DNA of 64,000 nt from CAXXOK01 sp963678055 (GCA_963678055.1 OY782679.1:62001-126000); one strand, 5' to 3'; shown: positions 33,101 through 40,797, counted from the stretch's first letter. A program made the numbers and translations. Notes: generated from the letters alone by a model not told the origin.

Positions 33101-34903
33101 CAATCGTTCATCACCCCGTCTCCCACGCCGACGGCCGTTCCCACCAATACACCCACAGCGGTACCGACCGATACACCGACCACAGAACCCACCACAGAAC
33201 CGACTGAAGAGCCTACCGAAGAGCCCACTACAGAGCCCACTACTGAACCCACCACAGAGCCGACTGAAGAACCCACTGAAGAGCCTACCGAAGAACCGAC
33301 AGCTGTTCCCACAACGCTGAATATGTATGTCGGTTATGCCGTAACCCTTTCACAGGTAGCGCTGCGCAACAGCGCGAGCTTTGACGATGATTCCATCCTC
33401 GTCACGCTGCCCGCTGATACGCTGATGTACCTTAACGGACAGAGGGATGTAGACGGCACTGTATGGACAGGTGCACAGACCTATCTGGGCACGAGCGTTA
33501 TCGGCCTGCTGCCCTACAACGCGGTACGCACCATCACACCGGGCGAAGCGCAACCCTATATTGACGCGTATAACGAAGAACACGCACCGACACCGTCGCC
33601 TTCCCCCGACCCAACCCCATCACCGGCACCCCAGTCGGGTTACTTCTTAACCCTAGGCGATGATGTACCTCTGCGCTCCGTACCCGGAACGCAGGCCTCC
33701 ATTTCGGCATGGATCGCAGAAGATCAGGTGGTCTATGTATCCGAACAAGTGTATTACGATGGCTTTGGCTGGCATGTGAGCAACTACAACGGTCTGCCTG
33801 GCTATATCCGGCAGGATCAACTGCGCGCCATGACCGCCCAGGAAGTCAACCAGTATCTGGCAGAGGGTTCACCTACGCCCACACCCATGCAGACAGCCGC
33901 ACCGTACGATCCGTACGCGCTGTCCAGCTACGGCTATGTGACCGCCAACTCCGTTAACTTCCGCTCGTCACCCGGCGGCACGCGCATCGGCGTGCTCAAT
34001 CAGTACGCCTTCGGTCTGGTGCTAGGCTCGCAGGTTTCGAGCAGTACCACCTGGTACAATGTGAACCAATCCGGTACCGTCGGCTGGGTGAGCGGAGACT
34101 TCTTCAAGGTGCTCAACCTGACGGAGCTGACATCCTTCCTTAACTCCAGTGAGTACTATGAAGGCATCAAGAACTCCGGGTCTTCGACCACCACAACAGG
34201 CGGTACCACCAGCGGTTCGGCTACGCAGGGGCAGGTCTCGGCCGTGGAAGATTGGAACGTCGGTGCCTGGCAAAATCCGTCGTCCAACCTGAACGCCACC
34301 TACGAACCATTTAACCCCTATGCCACGCCACTGCCTCCGGTTGCAACCGAGACCCCCATACCCGAGCCCAGCCCGACCTTTGTGATCGGCACCATGATCC
34401 CCATCGCCTATGAAGAGGACACCAAAGAAACCCAGTCCGGAGGCGGTTGGGTCGGCCTGGTCCTTGGCGGCATTGTGCTCGTCGGCGGCGCAGGCGGCGT
34501 ATACGCCTACGCACTGACCCAGAACAAAAAACGCAAGGCGGCAGCACGCGCTGCAGCAGCCAGGCGTTCTCATTCCAAATCGGCGCAGGATAACCCCTAT
34601 GCGCGCCGCGCTGCAGCGGCTCCGCCCGCAGCGCCGGGCCAGCAGCAGACCGGGACAAACCCCTACCAGCGGCCCAATCCCTACGCCAAGTCACAGCAGC
34701 CGCAAAACCCCTATGCACAGCAGCGGCCGCCGTTCTCTAATTCGCAGGAGCCGCCCGCAAACCGTAACCCCTATGCGCGGCCCCAGCAACCAGCCCCCAG
34801 GCCTGACAGCAATGCAGGCAGGCCCGACAGCAATGCAGGTAGACCTACCCGCACCGGCCGCCGGTCCGAACGCTATCATAACGATGGTGAGAATAAATCC
34901 TGA
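30101..34903 (+). CDS. Large surface protein: MucBP-like repeats, eight SH3b domains, NPY-rich cytoplasmic tail
   Basis: A 1600-residue membrane-anchored protein. Residues 1-30 are a signal peptide. About 145-370 hold three MucBP-like units (VNYTDESGTPLASAELM type). About 381-1340 alternate Pro/Thr/Glu-rich linkers (TPTETPTEEP type) with SH3b domains marked by VRIRSTPS, VNIRSTP, VRLRATP, VALRNSAS, VPLRSVPG and VNFRSSPG; the first three domains are near-identical copies in a 111-residue tandem repeat. A single transmembrane helix lies at about 1451-1473, followed by KKRK and a cytoplasmic tail with six NPY motifs. No LPXTG sorting signal. SH3b domains usually bind peptidoglycan, so it may bridge wall and cytoplasm. 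No enzyme domain is seen. Confidence 0.85.
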   Translation: MKKISYPLLRKGLWLLLALAFMLAQPVIAAELTPEELAVMPTVSITYYTVQDGDPVVLEATPTMSPLGKAYWVMVPPEAFDFPITLGIVASETAPYTFAPTTGDTLETDINTVDFDGSSTLITAYQNDVMVDTYWLFISTAEMPMDVQPVEVPVYYVDSEDNTNVLYYEVVLAYYDQSNVITVDPSLVPANYTLTGSDSATVTVDQNGIATPEWVTFYFQAQVMQGTVNIYYNDAYSNPVATAQSQTLDPGTYTITPTPSDLADGYVLSPESLAQVDVTISEMGVPTNDSITFVYEQEMVSGFLTVNYTDESGTPLASAELMELAPGSHTITPNPSLIPASYVLSPTSQTQFDVTVGNDGSIMPSSSVTFVYVLEQTEEPTATPTETPTEEPTVEPTATPTETPTSTNPQDLYPDYSTIEASATINTDAVRIRSTPSTASNDTIVDTLNQGDGVWVYGTFTANDNLWAYIQYNGVDSYVVYSYVTLDSATPTATPTETPTEEPTAEPTATPTETPTSTSPQDLYPDYSTIEASATINTDAVRIRSTPSTASNDTIVDTLNQGDGVWVYGTFTANDNLWAYIQYNGVDSYVVYSYVTLDSATPTATPTETPTEEPTVEPTATPTETPTSTSPQDLYPDYSTIEASATINTDAVRIRSTPSTASNDTIVDTLNQGDGVWVYGTFTANDYLWAYIQYNGVDSYVVYSFVTLDSATPTATPTETPTDTPTASPTTEPTATPTDEPTTEPTTEPTEEPTETPADGEPADISETYPDYTPIGASGATNTTSVNIRSTPVSGVSDNLVSQVALGTEVWVHGSFTSGDTTWAYIRYSNTDCYVWLSLLDVDTPVATATQTPTEAPTATPTASPTVEPTATPTDVPTTEPTTEPTTEPTEEPTEEPTNTPDATPTATPDNMPGEDDAPADIADTYPSYAAMGKPGATNATGVRLRATPDSSVDDNIEFQVERGSAVWVHGTFTFNERDWAYIRYDSTDCYVWLSLLDIDQSFITPSPTPTAVPTNTPTAVPTDTPTTEPTTEPTEEPTEEPTTEPTTEPTTEPTEEPTEEPTEEPTAVPTTLNMYVGYAVTLSQVALRNSASFDDDSILVTLPADTLMYLNGQRDVDGTVWTGAQTYLGTSVIGLLPYNAVRTITPGEAQPYIDAYNEEHAPTPSPSPDPTPSPAPQSGYFLTLGDDVPLRSVPGTQASISAWIAEDQVVYVSEQVYYDGFGWHVSNYNGLPGYIRQDQLRAMTAQEVNQYLAEGSPTPTPMQTAAPYDPYALSSYGYVTANSVNFRSSPGGTRIGVLNQYAFGLVLGSQVSSSTTWYNVNQSGTVGWVSGDFFKVLNLTELTSFLNSSEYYEGIKNSGSSTTTTGGTTSGSATQGQVSAVEDWNVGAWQNPSSNLNATYEPFNPYATPLPPVATETPIPEPSPTFVIGTMIPIAYEEDTKETQSGGGWVGLVLGGIVLVGGAGGVYAYALTQNKKRKAAARAAAARRSHSKSAQDNPYARRAAAAPPAAPGQQQTGTNPYQRPNPYAKSQQPQNPYAQQRPPFSNSQEPPANRNPYARPQQPAPRPDSNAGRPDSNAGRPTRTGRRSERYHNDGENKS
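31241..32239 (+). repeat. Tandem repeat, 333 bp x 3, inside the surface protein gene
   Basis: Units begin at 31241, 31574 and 31907, each encoding one Pro/Thr linker and one SH3b domain. The copies differ by few bases, and the last drifts near its end. Such young tandem copies change number by recombination, so length variants among strains are expected. Confidence 0.9.
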
Positions 34904-34928
34904 TTGACCAAAACAAACTAACACCGTC

Positions 34929-34955
34929 ATTGGCCGCGCTACATGCGCGGCCAAT
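34929..34955. repeat. GGCCGCGC/GCGCGGCC hairpin after the surface protein gene
   Basis: An 11-bp perfect inverted repeat with a 5-base loop, 25 bases after the stop. No U-run follows, so it may not be a simple terminator. The core is shared with hairpins at 40775, 45709 and 51924. The rest of the gap from 34956 to 35194 holds nothing that I recognise. Confidence 0.7.
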
Positions 34956-35194
34956 TGCATATCGTAAGTCAGTCCTCTTATTTCTCTCAACTGCCGGTTG
35001 AATTCCGTCTTCTTTTCAGTTAAATCAACGCTTTGATATCGTACCTCAAAACAGCGCAACCCGCCGACAGTAAAGGGTTTCCGCCACCTAAAGCGAAGAA
35101 CTCAACTGTTAGTTGCTGTCATCCACGCCATACTTGTCCTATGCTGTGAGTGCGGGAGAGAGATTCCTTCTCCCCGGCAAAGGAGGAGGAAAGC

Positions 35195-35362
35195 GTGAGC
35201 GGATTGCGGAATTTCTTTCATAAACTATGTAAGTCACACCAGCGGAAAGCCGCCCAAATCAAGCGCGGCAGTCCGTGCAGACACACCCCGGCATCAGGCT
35301 GGGAAGAACTTACTCGCCAGGAAGCGATACAACTGTGGCAACAACCACAGAAAGTAAGATAG
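35195..35362 (+). CDS. Small basic protein ahead of an XRE regulator
   Basis: A 55-residue frame with a GTG start at 35195 and a strong AAAGGAGGAGG site about 6 bases before it. The product is basic (FFHKLCKSHQRKAAQIKRG) with a short acidic helix near the end. It ends 11 bases before the regulator start, and the regulator's ribosome site overlaps its stop, which points to coupling. It could be a small regulator or a leader peptide. No family is recognised. Confidence 0.5.
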   Translation: MSGLRNFFHKLCKSHQRKAAQIKRGSPCRHTPASGWEELTRQEAIQLWQQPQKVR

Positions 35363-35372
35363 GAGAATGACC

Positions 35373-36155
35373 ATGTTTGATATGCAATACGTTGCCAAAA
35401 CCATATCCACTTTACGCAAGGAGCGCAACATGACCCAGATGGAACTGGCCGACCGGCTGAACATCAGCTTTCAGGCCGTCAGCAACTGGGAACGGGGGCA
35501 AACCATGCCCGATATTTCCAAGCTATCGGAACTGGCCGACATCTTCGACGTAACCATCGACGAGCTGCTTGGCAACGGTACAAACGCAAAAGTCGTGGAA
35601 AAGCTCATTCACGAAAAGCCGGTTGAAGACGACCTCAGCGCTGAAGACTTTCTGGACGTCGCCCCGTTGGTCAAGCCCAAACAGGCGGAAAAACTATTTG
35701 AAAACGTACACGACACCCTAAGTACAAAGGAACTGATCATGGCAGCACCGTTTGTTTCAACCCCTGTACTGGACCGGATGGCCGTGGACACGGTCAAACG
35801 CGAAAAAAGTTTCAAGTACATGCTGGGCCTGATGCCGTTTCTAAGCAAAGATGCCATCGACACTTGCGTGGAGCTTGTGATGGACGAAGAGGATATCAAT
35901 GTGAAAAAACTCGTCGCGGCCGCGCCGTTTCTGGGCAAGGACAGGCTGGACCAGATTACCGACCGTGTCATGCAGGAAGGCAGTGCAAAGCTGCTGCTCC
36001 CGCTGGCGCCGTTTATCCGCAAGAAAACCCTAACCAAGGCCGCCCTGCATTTTGCTAAAAAGAACGGGTTCACCGCTATCCTGCCGCTGTTACCCTTTAT
36101 GAGCAAAGATGCACGCGACGACCTGTTCCGGCAAAACGCCGAGGACGAGGCATAA
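35373..36155 (+). CDS. XRE-family regulator with repeated helical C-terminal domain
   Basis: A 260-residue protein. The ATG at 35373 fits the AGGAG site (7 bases), while one at 35367 is too close. Residues about 8-65 form a Cro/C1 helix-turn-helix (MTQMELADRLNISFQAVSNWERG). The rest is built of five or six repeats of about 30 residues around an APFxxKxxLD or LPFLSKDA core, each likely two helices. The C-terminal repeat module is probably a partner- or signal-binding solenoid. Known in clostridia, but function is not established. Confidence 0.8.
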   Translation: MFDMQYVAKTISTLRKERNMTQMELADRLNISFQAVSNWERGQTMPDISKLSELADIFDVTIDELLGNGTNAKVVEKLIHEKPVEDDLSAEDFLDVAPLVKPKQAEKLFENVHDTLSTKELIMAAPFVSTPVLDRMAVDTVKREKSFKYMLGLMPFLSKDAIDTCVELVMDEEDINVKKLVAAAPFLGKDRLDQITDRVMQEGSAKLLLPLAPFIRKKTLTKAALHFAKKNGFTAILPLLPFMSKDARDDLFRQNAEDEA

Positions 36156-36236
36156 ACGCGCCGCTACGTAAAAGGCTCACGCGATCCCCGCACACTTGTC
36201 AATACAGGTTCGGTTAAGAACAATCCCATCACACAC

Positions 36237-36266
36237 AAAAAGGAAGCGCAATGCCGCTTCCTTTTT
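36237..36266 (+). terminator. Terminator after the XRE-repeat regulator
   Basis: A 12-bp stem (36237-36248 with 36255-36266), A-run on the left and seven T on the right; probably bidirectional with the convergent repressor gene. Confidence 0.85.
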
Positions 36267-36313
36267 TTATGCTTCGTAGGCTGTCATTTTGTGTTTCCGG
36301 ACACATGCTTCCT

Positions 36314-36700
36314 TCAGGTTTCGGTTTTATGCTGCAAGCCTTTCATAAACACTTCCATCTGCTCCCAGGCCTCTTTGGGCAGGTCTGCCAAACTGCACAG
36401 GAAAGTTTTCATAAAGGCGTTATCACCGTCCAGAATGCGCAGCAGCTTTTCCATCTGTGCTTCCTGCCTGCATTCGGTCATTTCACCTTCGCCGCTTTTA
36501 AGCCATGGATAGCTTACAGCGCACACCTTGCTAATCAGCCGCAGGATTGCCTCCGAAGGTAACACGCGGCCAATCTCCCAGGATGCAACCATATCGCGGC
36601 TCACACCGATGACCTCGGCGAACTGGCGCTGCGTCAGGTTCATATGTCGTCGGATTGTTTTCAGCCGTTCTTGCACACTGTCCACCTCCGTTTGCACCAT
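36314..36700 (-). CDS. Phage-type XRE repressor
   Basis: A 128-residue protein. Residues about 10-65 are a Cro/C1-type helix-turn-helix (LTQRQFAEVIGVSRDMVASWEIGR). The short C-terminal part is helical and acidic. It is divergent from a small-protein/DUF1492 gene pair across a 140-base region with operator-like dyads, the layout of a phage immunity region. It probably represses its own gene and the opposite promoter. No protease or peptidase domain is fused to it. Confidence 0.82.
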   Translation of the reverse strand: MVQTEVDSVQERLKTIRRHMNLTQRQFAEVIGVSRDMVASWEIGRVLPSEAILRLISKVCAVSYPWLKSGEGEMTECRQEAQMEKLLRILDGDNAFMKTFLCSLADLPKEAWEQMEVFMKGLQHKTET

Positions 36701-36737
36701 TGTAACACAAAGAAATGTGGCGGTCTACACACATTTT

Positions 36738-36779
36738 ACACAAAATTGTGTTGACATACACAATTTCATCTGCTATTAT
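36738..36779 (+). promoter_or_regulatory. Operator and promoter of the DUF1492 cassette
   Basis: TTGACA (36751-36756), a 17-base spacer and TATTAT (36774-36779) are a near-consensus promoter. An ACACAA-AA-TTGTGT dyad (36738-36751) abuts its -35, with further TACACA half-sites in the spacer and downstream. The divergent XRE repressor is the likely binder. Confidence 0.75.
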
Positions 36780-36840
36780 GTGTTCACATACACACTGTGA
36801 GACTTTAATCAGTCTGACGGTACATATTATGGGAGGCTTT

Positions 36841-37032
36841 ATGCAAATGAAAGCAAAGCAAGATTCAACCCGGCTTTCCCGGTCACAGCGAAGGGCAATC
36901 CGCAAGGCGGCCCATTTATCTCCGAGCGGGCAGCAGCTTACCGCCGTATACGCTCTGGGTATCCGCGACGGCCTGCAAATCGCAGCGGATATCCACAACA
37001 AGACCAGACATGCCGGGGAGGACGCATCATGA
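36841..37032 (+). CDS. Small phage-like protein of the regulatory cassette
   Basis: A 63-residue basic protein; the start at 36841 follows GGGAGGC. Its N-terminal 30 residues are Lys/Arg-rich (SRSQRRAIRKAA), and the later part is a helix with TAVYALGIRDGLQIA. It overlaps the DUF1492 start by ATGA. It might be a Cro- or antirepressor-like DNA-binding accessory; there is no firm family match. Confidence 0.65.
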   Translation: MQMKAKQDSTRLSRSQRRAIRKAAHLSPSGQQLTAVYALGIRDGLQIAADIHNKTRHAGEDAS

Positions 37033-37511
37033 CCGACGTATCAGATCGTACCCAGCTTGCCAAACATTGGCTCATGGACTACCGCGACCTGTGCAGCCGC
37101 CGCGACGCACTGGTGAGCGAGCTGGAGTCACTCCGCGCTGCCACCACCCGCGCCACCGGACACCTTTCCCAGGCGCATATTCAGCGCCTGCCGGCCCATA
37201 GCAGCTTTGAAGAACGCTCTCTTGAGCTGATCGAAGCCCAGCACCGCCTCAAGGAGCTCATCGAGCACATATCCGAGTCCCTCGCCGTACGACTGACCCT
37301 GATTGAACAACTGCAGGACGAACGCCACCGCCTTGTCCTCACCCTGCGCTATATCAACGGCCTACAGTGGTTCAAAGTCGAGCACGCCATGCACTACGAG
37401 CGCCGCCAGGTATTCTACTTCCATGCAGAAGCTCTGAAAGCCGTCGCGCAGCTAATGGAGAATGGCGTTCCGTTACAAAGCGGAGAGACAATCGGAGCGC
37501 TCCCCCAATAA
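37029..37511 (+). CDS. DUF1492/ArpU-like phage late transcription activator
   Basis: A 160-residue protein. The N-terminal 100 residues form a coiled coil (RRDALVSELESLRAAT, LIEAQHRLKELIEHI). The C-terminal part has the DUF1492 pattern of a sigma-region-4-like helix-turn-helix: LRYINGLQWFKVEHAM followed by YERRQVFYFHAEALK. Family members are found in Firmicute prophages, where they activate late (packaging, structural and lysis) promoters. Here no phage genes stand beside it, but a structural cluster without its own activator of this type lies 14 kb to the left. Confidence 0.78.
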   Translation: MTDVSDRTQLAKHWLMDYRDLCSRRDALVSELESLRAATTRATGHLSQAHIQRLPAHSSFEERSLELIEAQHRLKELIEHISESLAVRLTLIEQLQDERHRLVLTLRYINGLQWFKVEHAMHYERRQVFYFHAEALKAVAQLMENGVPLQSGETIGALPQ

Positions 37512-37692
37512 CCTAAGCATCGAAAGCATACCCACGCGATTGCGGAACACCGCTTGCAACCCGCGATATAAAAGAATGGCCGGGGGTAGCGATACCTCTG
37601 GCCATCCTACAGTTAAAAGACTGTGTTGATTCGCTATCCTAAGGACCCGTATTCGCATTCAGACGGCTTAAAAGGGTTGCGTTGCAAGGCGT

Positions 37693-37819
37693 CCAGATGC
37701 TTCAAAAAGCGTGAGATGCTAGGAAACAAGAACGGCGAGGGTTGAGCGTACTTTTTTGTACGTGATGCCCTCGCCGTTTCGCGGTTGACACCGCAGATCA
37801 TGCTTTTTCAAGCATCTGG
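37693..37819. repeat. Nested inverted repeat overlapping the 3' end of yebC
   Basis: Outer arms of 21 bp with two mismatches (37693-37713 with 37799-37819) enclose inner 11-bp perfect arms (37731-37741 with 37768-37778), which enclose CGTAC/GTACG around a T-run. The right outer arm includes the last codons and stop of yebC. It may act as the yebC terminator, but the size and nesting also suggest a MITE-like insertion. The rest of 37512-37807 holds no gene. Confidence 0.7.
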
Positions 37820-38539
37820 CAGGTCGGCGTTGTGCCACACACTCTGCACATCATCGTTTTCGTCGAGCATATCGAGCATTTTATTGATTTTGACGGCGGT
37901 TTCCGCGTCCGGCGTGACGTAGTTTTGCGGAATCATCTGCAGCTCTGCGGAGGCAAACTCCATGCCGCTGGCTTCCATGGCTTCGCGTACGGCGGAAAAG
38001 GCGGTCGGATCGGTGGTGATTTCAAAGGCTTCGTCTTCAACGACCACATCCTCTGCGCCGGCTTCCAGCGCGGCCATCATGACCTCGTCCTCAACCATGT
38101 CCTCGGTGCGTTCCAAAATCAGCACGCCTTTTTTATCGAACATGAAGCCGACCGAACCGGTCACGCCAAGGGAGCCGTCGTTTTTAGAAAAGCAGTGGCG
38201 CACATCGCTGGCGGTGCGGTTGCGGTTATCGGAAATGCATTCCACGATCACCGCCACACCGCCGGGCGCATAGCCTTCGTAGGTGATTTCAAAGTACTCC
38301 ACATTCCCCAGCTCGCCCGCCGCTTTTTTAATCGAGCGGTCGATGTTATCGTTTGGCATGTTGTTAGCCTTGGCCTTGGCGATAACATCGCGGAGCTTGG
38401 CGTTGGTTGCGGGGTCGCCGCCGCCGTCGCGCACGGCGATGGCGATTTCACGCCCGATTTTGGTAAAGATCTTGCCGCGCACGGCATCGGTCTTTCCTTT
38501 TTTATGCTTGATGGTTGCCCATTTACTATGTCCGGACAC
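37808..38539 (-). CDS. yebC: YebC/PmpR-family protein (TACO1-like)
   Basis: A 243-residue protein with a GTG start at 38539. MSGHSKWATIKHKKGKTDA and GGGDPATNAKLRDVIAKAKANNMPNDNI at the N terminus are the family signature; the remaining two domains follow at full length. YebC proteins were called transcription regulators and are now linked to translation of difficult sequences such as proline runs. Here the large Pro-rich surface protein would be a natural client, which is only a suggestion. It is divergent from gyrB. Confidence 0.94.
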   Translation of the reverse strand: MSGHSKWATIKHKKGKTDAVRGKIFTKIGREIAIAVRDGGGDPATNAKLRDVIAKAKANNMPNDNIDRSIKKAAGELGNVEYFEITYEGYAPGGVAVIVECISDNRNRTASDVRHCFSKNDGSLGVTGSVGFMFDKKGVLILERTEDMVEDEVMMAALEAGAEDVVVEDEAFEITTDPTAFSAVREAMEASGMEFASAELQMIPQNYVTPDAETAVKINKMLDMLDENDDVQSVWHNADLPDA

Positions 38540-38560
38540 TGTAATCAGCCTTTCCCTATT

Positions 38561-38577
38561 AGTTGTATATCAACTAT
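38561..38577. promoter_or_regulatory. TAGTTG-N5-CAACTA dyad upstream of yebC
   Basis: A perfect 6-bp dyad with a TATAT centre, 22 bases upstream of the yebC start. Its size suits a dimeric repressor operator; no binder is known. Confidence 0.45.
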
Positions 38578-38696
38578 ATCATGGCTGAAAATGAATTACA
38601 ACCGGCCTTTCTACCGCGCAAATTGCTGCCGGATACAGGCCCCTGAACTTCGGCATATTCCACAGACAACGCCTCATATATATAGGAAGGATTATT

Positions 38697-38725
38697 TTGC
38701 TTTTTACCCCCGAAAATGGTATACT
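38697..38725 (+). promoter_or_regulatory. Promoter of gyrB
   Basis: TTGCTT (38697-38702), a 17-base spacer and TATACT (38720-38725), about 50 bases before the GTG start. Confidence 0.7.
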
Positions 38726-38776
38726 ATGATAGGAATTATAAGGGTTTTTCATAGACTCAAAGGAGTGTACAATTTC

Positions 38777-40738
38777 GTGTCCGAAACGCCAAAAAACGCC
38801 CCCGTTACAAGCGCGAATACATACGATGAAAGCCAGATTCAGGTCCTGGAGGGCCTGGAAGCCGTACGCAAGCGCCCCGGCATGTATATCGGCTCTACCG
38901 ACTACCGCGGTCTGCACCACTGCGTGTACGAAATCGTCGACAACGCTGTGGACGAAGCACTGGCCGGGTACTGTACGGAGATCCTGGTCACCCTACACAA
39001 AGACGGCAGCTGCTCGGTCAAGGATAACGGCCGTGGCTTTCCCGTAGGTATCCACCCCAAAATGGGCCGCCCCGCCGTGGAAGTCTGCCTGACCATGCTG
39101 CATGCAGGTGGCAAGTTCGGCGGCCAGGGCTATAAGGTATCCGGCGGGTTGCACGGCGTGGGCGCCAGCGTGGTCAACGCATTGTCCACCCACCTGACCG
39201 TTACCGTTTGCCAGGACGGCAAAATTCACCAGCAGGAATATGCCCGCGGTAAAGCGCTGTACGATTTGAAAATCATCGGCGACACCACCGAGACCGGCAC
39301 CCTGATCCGCTTCTGGCCGGATGTAAAATCAGAGGAAACCCCCGACGGCATTTTTGAGACCGGCGAGTTTCAGACCAATGTATTAAAGGTCCGCATGCGC
39401 GAGATGGCGTTCCTGAACAAGGGCATTCGCATTACCCTCGTAGACGAGCGCGAAACCCCGCCCACCGAGCGCAGCTATTACTATGAAGGCGGCATTGTGG
39501 AGTTTGTTAAGTACCTCAACAAAAACAAGCAGGTGCTGTTTGACGAGCCCATCTACGTCGAAGGCATCAGCGAGGACGAAACCAGCGTGGAAGTTGCCTT
39601 CCAGTACTCCGAAAGCTATTCCGAGAACATTTTCTCGTTTGCCAACAACATTCATACTCCGGAGGGTGGTACCCACCTGACCGGCTTTTCCACAGGCTTA
39701 ACCCGCGCCGTGAACAACTACGGCCGCAACTTTAAGTACCTGAAGGAAAACGACCAGAACCTGAAAAGCGAAGATGTGCGCGAAAGCATGGCGGCCATTG
39801 TGTCCGTCAAGCTCAAGGAGCCGCAGTTCGAGGGCCAGACCAAGTCAAAGCTTGGCAACTCGGCCACGCGCACCATTGTGGATAACCTCGTTTACGACGC
39901 GGTATACACCCACCTGTCCGAAAACCCGTCCACCGGCCGGGCGATACTGGACCGCTGCGTCAACGCCGCCCGCGCCCGCGAGGCTGCCCGCAAAGCCCGC
40001 GAGCTGACCCGCCGTAAAGGCGTGCTGGAATCGGCATCCATGCCCGGTAAACTGGCCGACTGCACCGAGCGCGACCCGGCCAAGTGCGAAATCTTCCTGG
40101 TCGAGGGCAACTCTGCCGGGGGCAGCGCCAAAAACGGCCGCGACCGCATGTTCCAGGCCATCCTGCCGCTGCGCGGAAAGATTTTGAACGTCGAAAAAGT
40201 CCGCATCGACCGCGCCCTTTCCAACAACGAAATCAAAACCATGATCACGGCCTTTGGCTGCGGCTATGGCGAGGACTTCAACCTGGAAAAACTGCGCTAT
40301 CACCGCATCGTCTGCATGACAGACGCTGACGTGGACGGCGCACACATCCGCATTCTCATGCTCACCTTCTTCTACCGCTACATGCGTCCGCTGATTGAAA
40401 AAGGCTTTGTGTATATCGCCATGCCGCCGCTGTACAAGGTGACCAAACAGAAGAAGGAACACTACGTCTACAACGATATCGAGCTGGATAAGCTCTTAAA
40501 CGAAATCGGCCGCGAGCCCAAACCCGAAATTCAGCGCTACAAAGGCCTTGGCGAAATGAGCGCCGACCAGCTGTGGTCAACCACCATGAACCCTGAAACC
40601 CGCGTGATGATGCAGGTCTCCCTGTCCGATGCCATCGCCGCCGACGAGCTGATGACATTGCTCATGGGCGACCAGGTAGAGCCGCGCCGCGAGTTCATTG
40701 AAGAAAACGCCAAACTGGTTGAGAATCTGGATATTTAA
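38777..40738 (+). CDS. gyrB: DNA gyrase subunit B
   Basis: A 653-residue subunit with a GTG start at 38777 behind AAAGGAG; the frame is open much further upstream but without a start signal. The GHKL ATPase has EIVDNAVDEAL, DNGRGFPVGIH and GGLHGVGASVVNAL. The Toprim domain has EGNSAGGSAKNGRDR and, further on, DADVDGAHI with metal-binding acids. The ending QRYKGLGEMS and PETRVMMQV is typical. The length suits gyrase rather than ParE, and gyrA follows after 139 bases. It introduces negative supercoils with GyrA. Confidence 0.95.
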   Translation: MSETPKNAPVTSANTYDESQIQVLEGLEAVRKRPGMYIGSTDYRGLHHCVYEIVDNAVDEALAGYCTEILVTLHKDGSCSVKDNGRGFPVGIHPKMGRPAVEVCLTMLHAGGKFGGQGYKVSGGLHGVGASVVNALSTHLTVTVCQDGKIHQQEYARGKALYDLKIIGDTTETGTLIRFWPDVKSEETPDGIFETGEFQTNVLKVRMREMAFLNKGIRITLVDERETPPTERSYYYEGGIVEFVKYLNKNKQVLFDEPIYVEGISEDETSVEVAFQYSESYSENIFSFANNIHTPEGGTHLTGFSTGLTRAVNNYGRNFKYLKENDQNLKSEDVRESMAAIVSVKLKEPQFEGQTKSKLGNSATRTIVDNLVYDAVYTHLSENPSTGRAILDRCVNAARAREAARKARELTRRKGVLESASMPGKLADCTERDPAKCEIFLVEGNSAGGSAKNGRDRMFQAILPLRGKILNVEKVRIDRALSNNEIKTMITAFGCGYGEDFNLEKLRYHRIVCMTDADVDGAHIRILMLTFFYRYMRPLIEKGFVYIAMPPLYKVTKQKKEHYVYNDIELDKLLNEIGREPKPEIQRYKGLGEMSADQLWSTTMNPETRVMMQVSLSDAIAADELMTLLMGDQVEPRREFIEENAKLVENLDI

Positions 40739-40774
40739 GTACGCTAGGGGATGCACCCGCAGGAAGCCCCCACT

Positions 40775-40797
40775 TTGGCCGCGCTATGCGCGGCCAA
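40775..40797. repeat. GGCCGCGC/GCGCGGCC hairpin between gyrB and gyrA
   Basis: A 10-bp perfect stem (40775-40784 with 40788-40797) and a 3-base loop, no U-run. It has the same core as hairpins at 34929, 45709 and 51924. Being inside a co-oriented gene pair, it may be an attenuating or stabilising element. Confidence 0.7.

Noticed and set aside
31829..33103. Antisense frame of 424 codons within the surface protein gene
   Set aside because: It arises from the repetitive Thr/Pro codons read backwards; it has no ribosome site and low-complexity product.
37832..38776. Long upstream extension of the gyrB frame
   Set aside because: It runs antisense through yebC, lacks a ribosome site, and GyrB normally starts where AAAGGAG and GTG are found.
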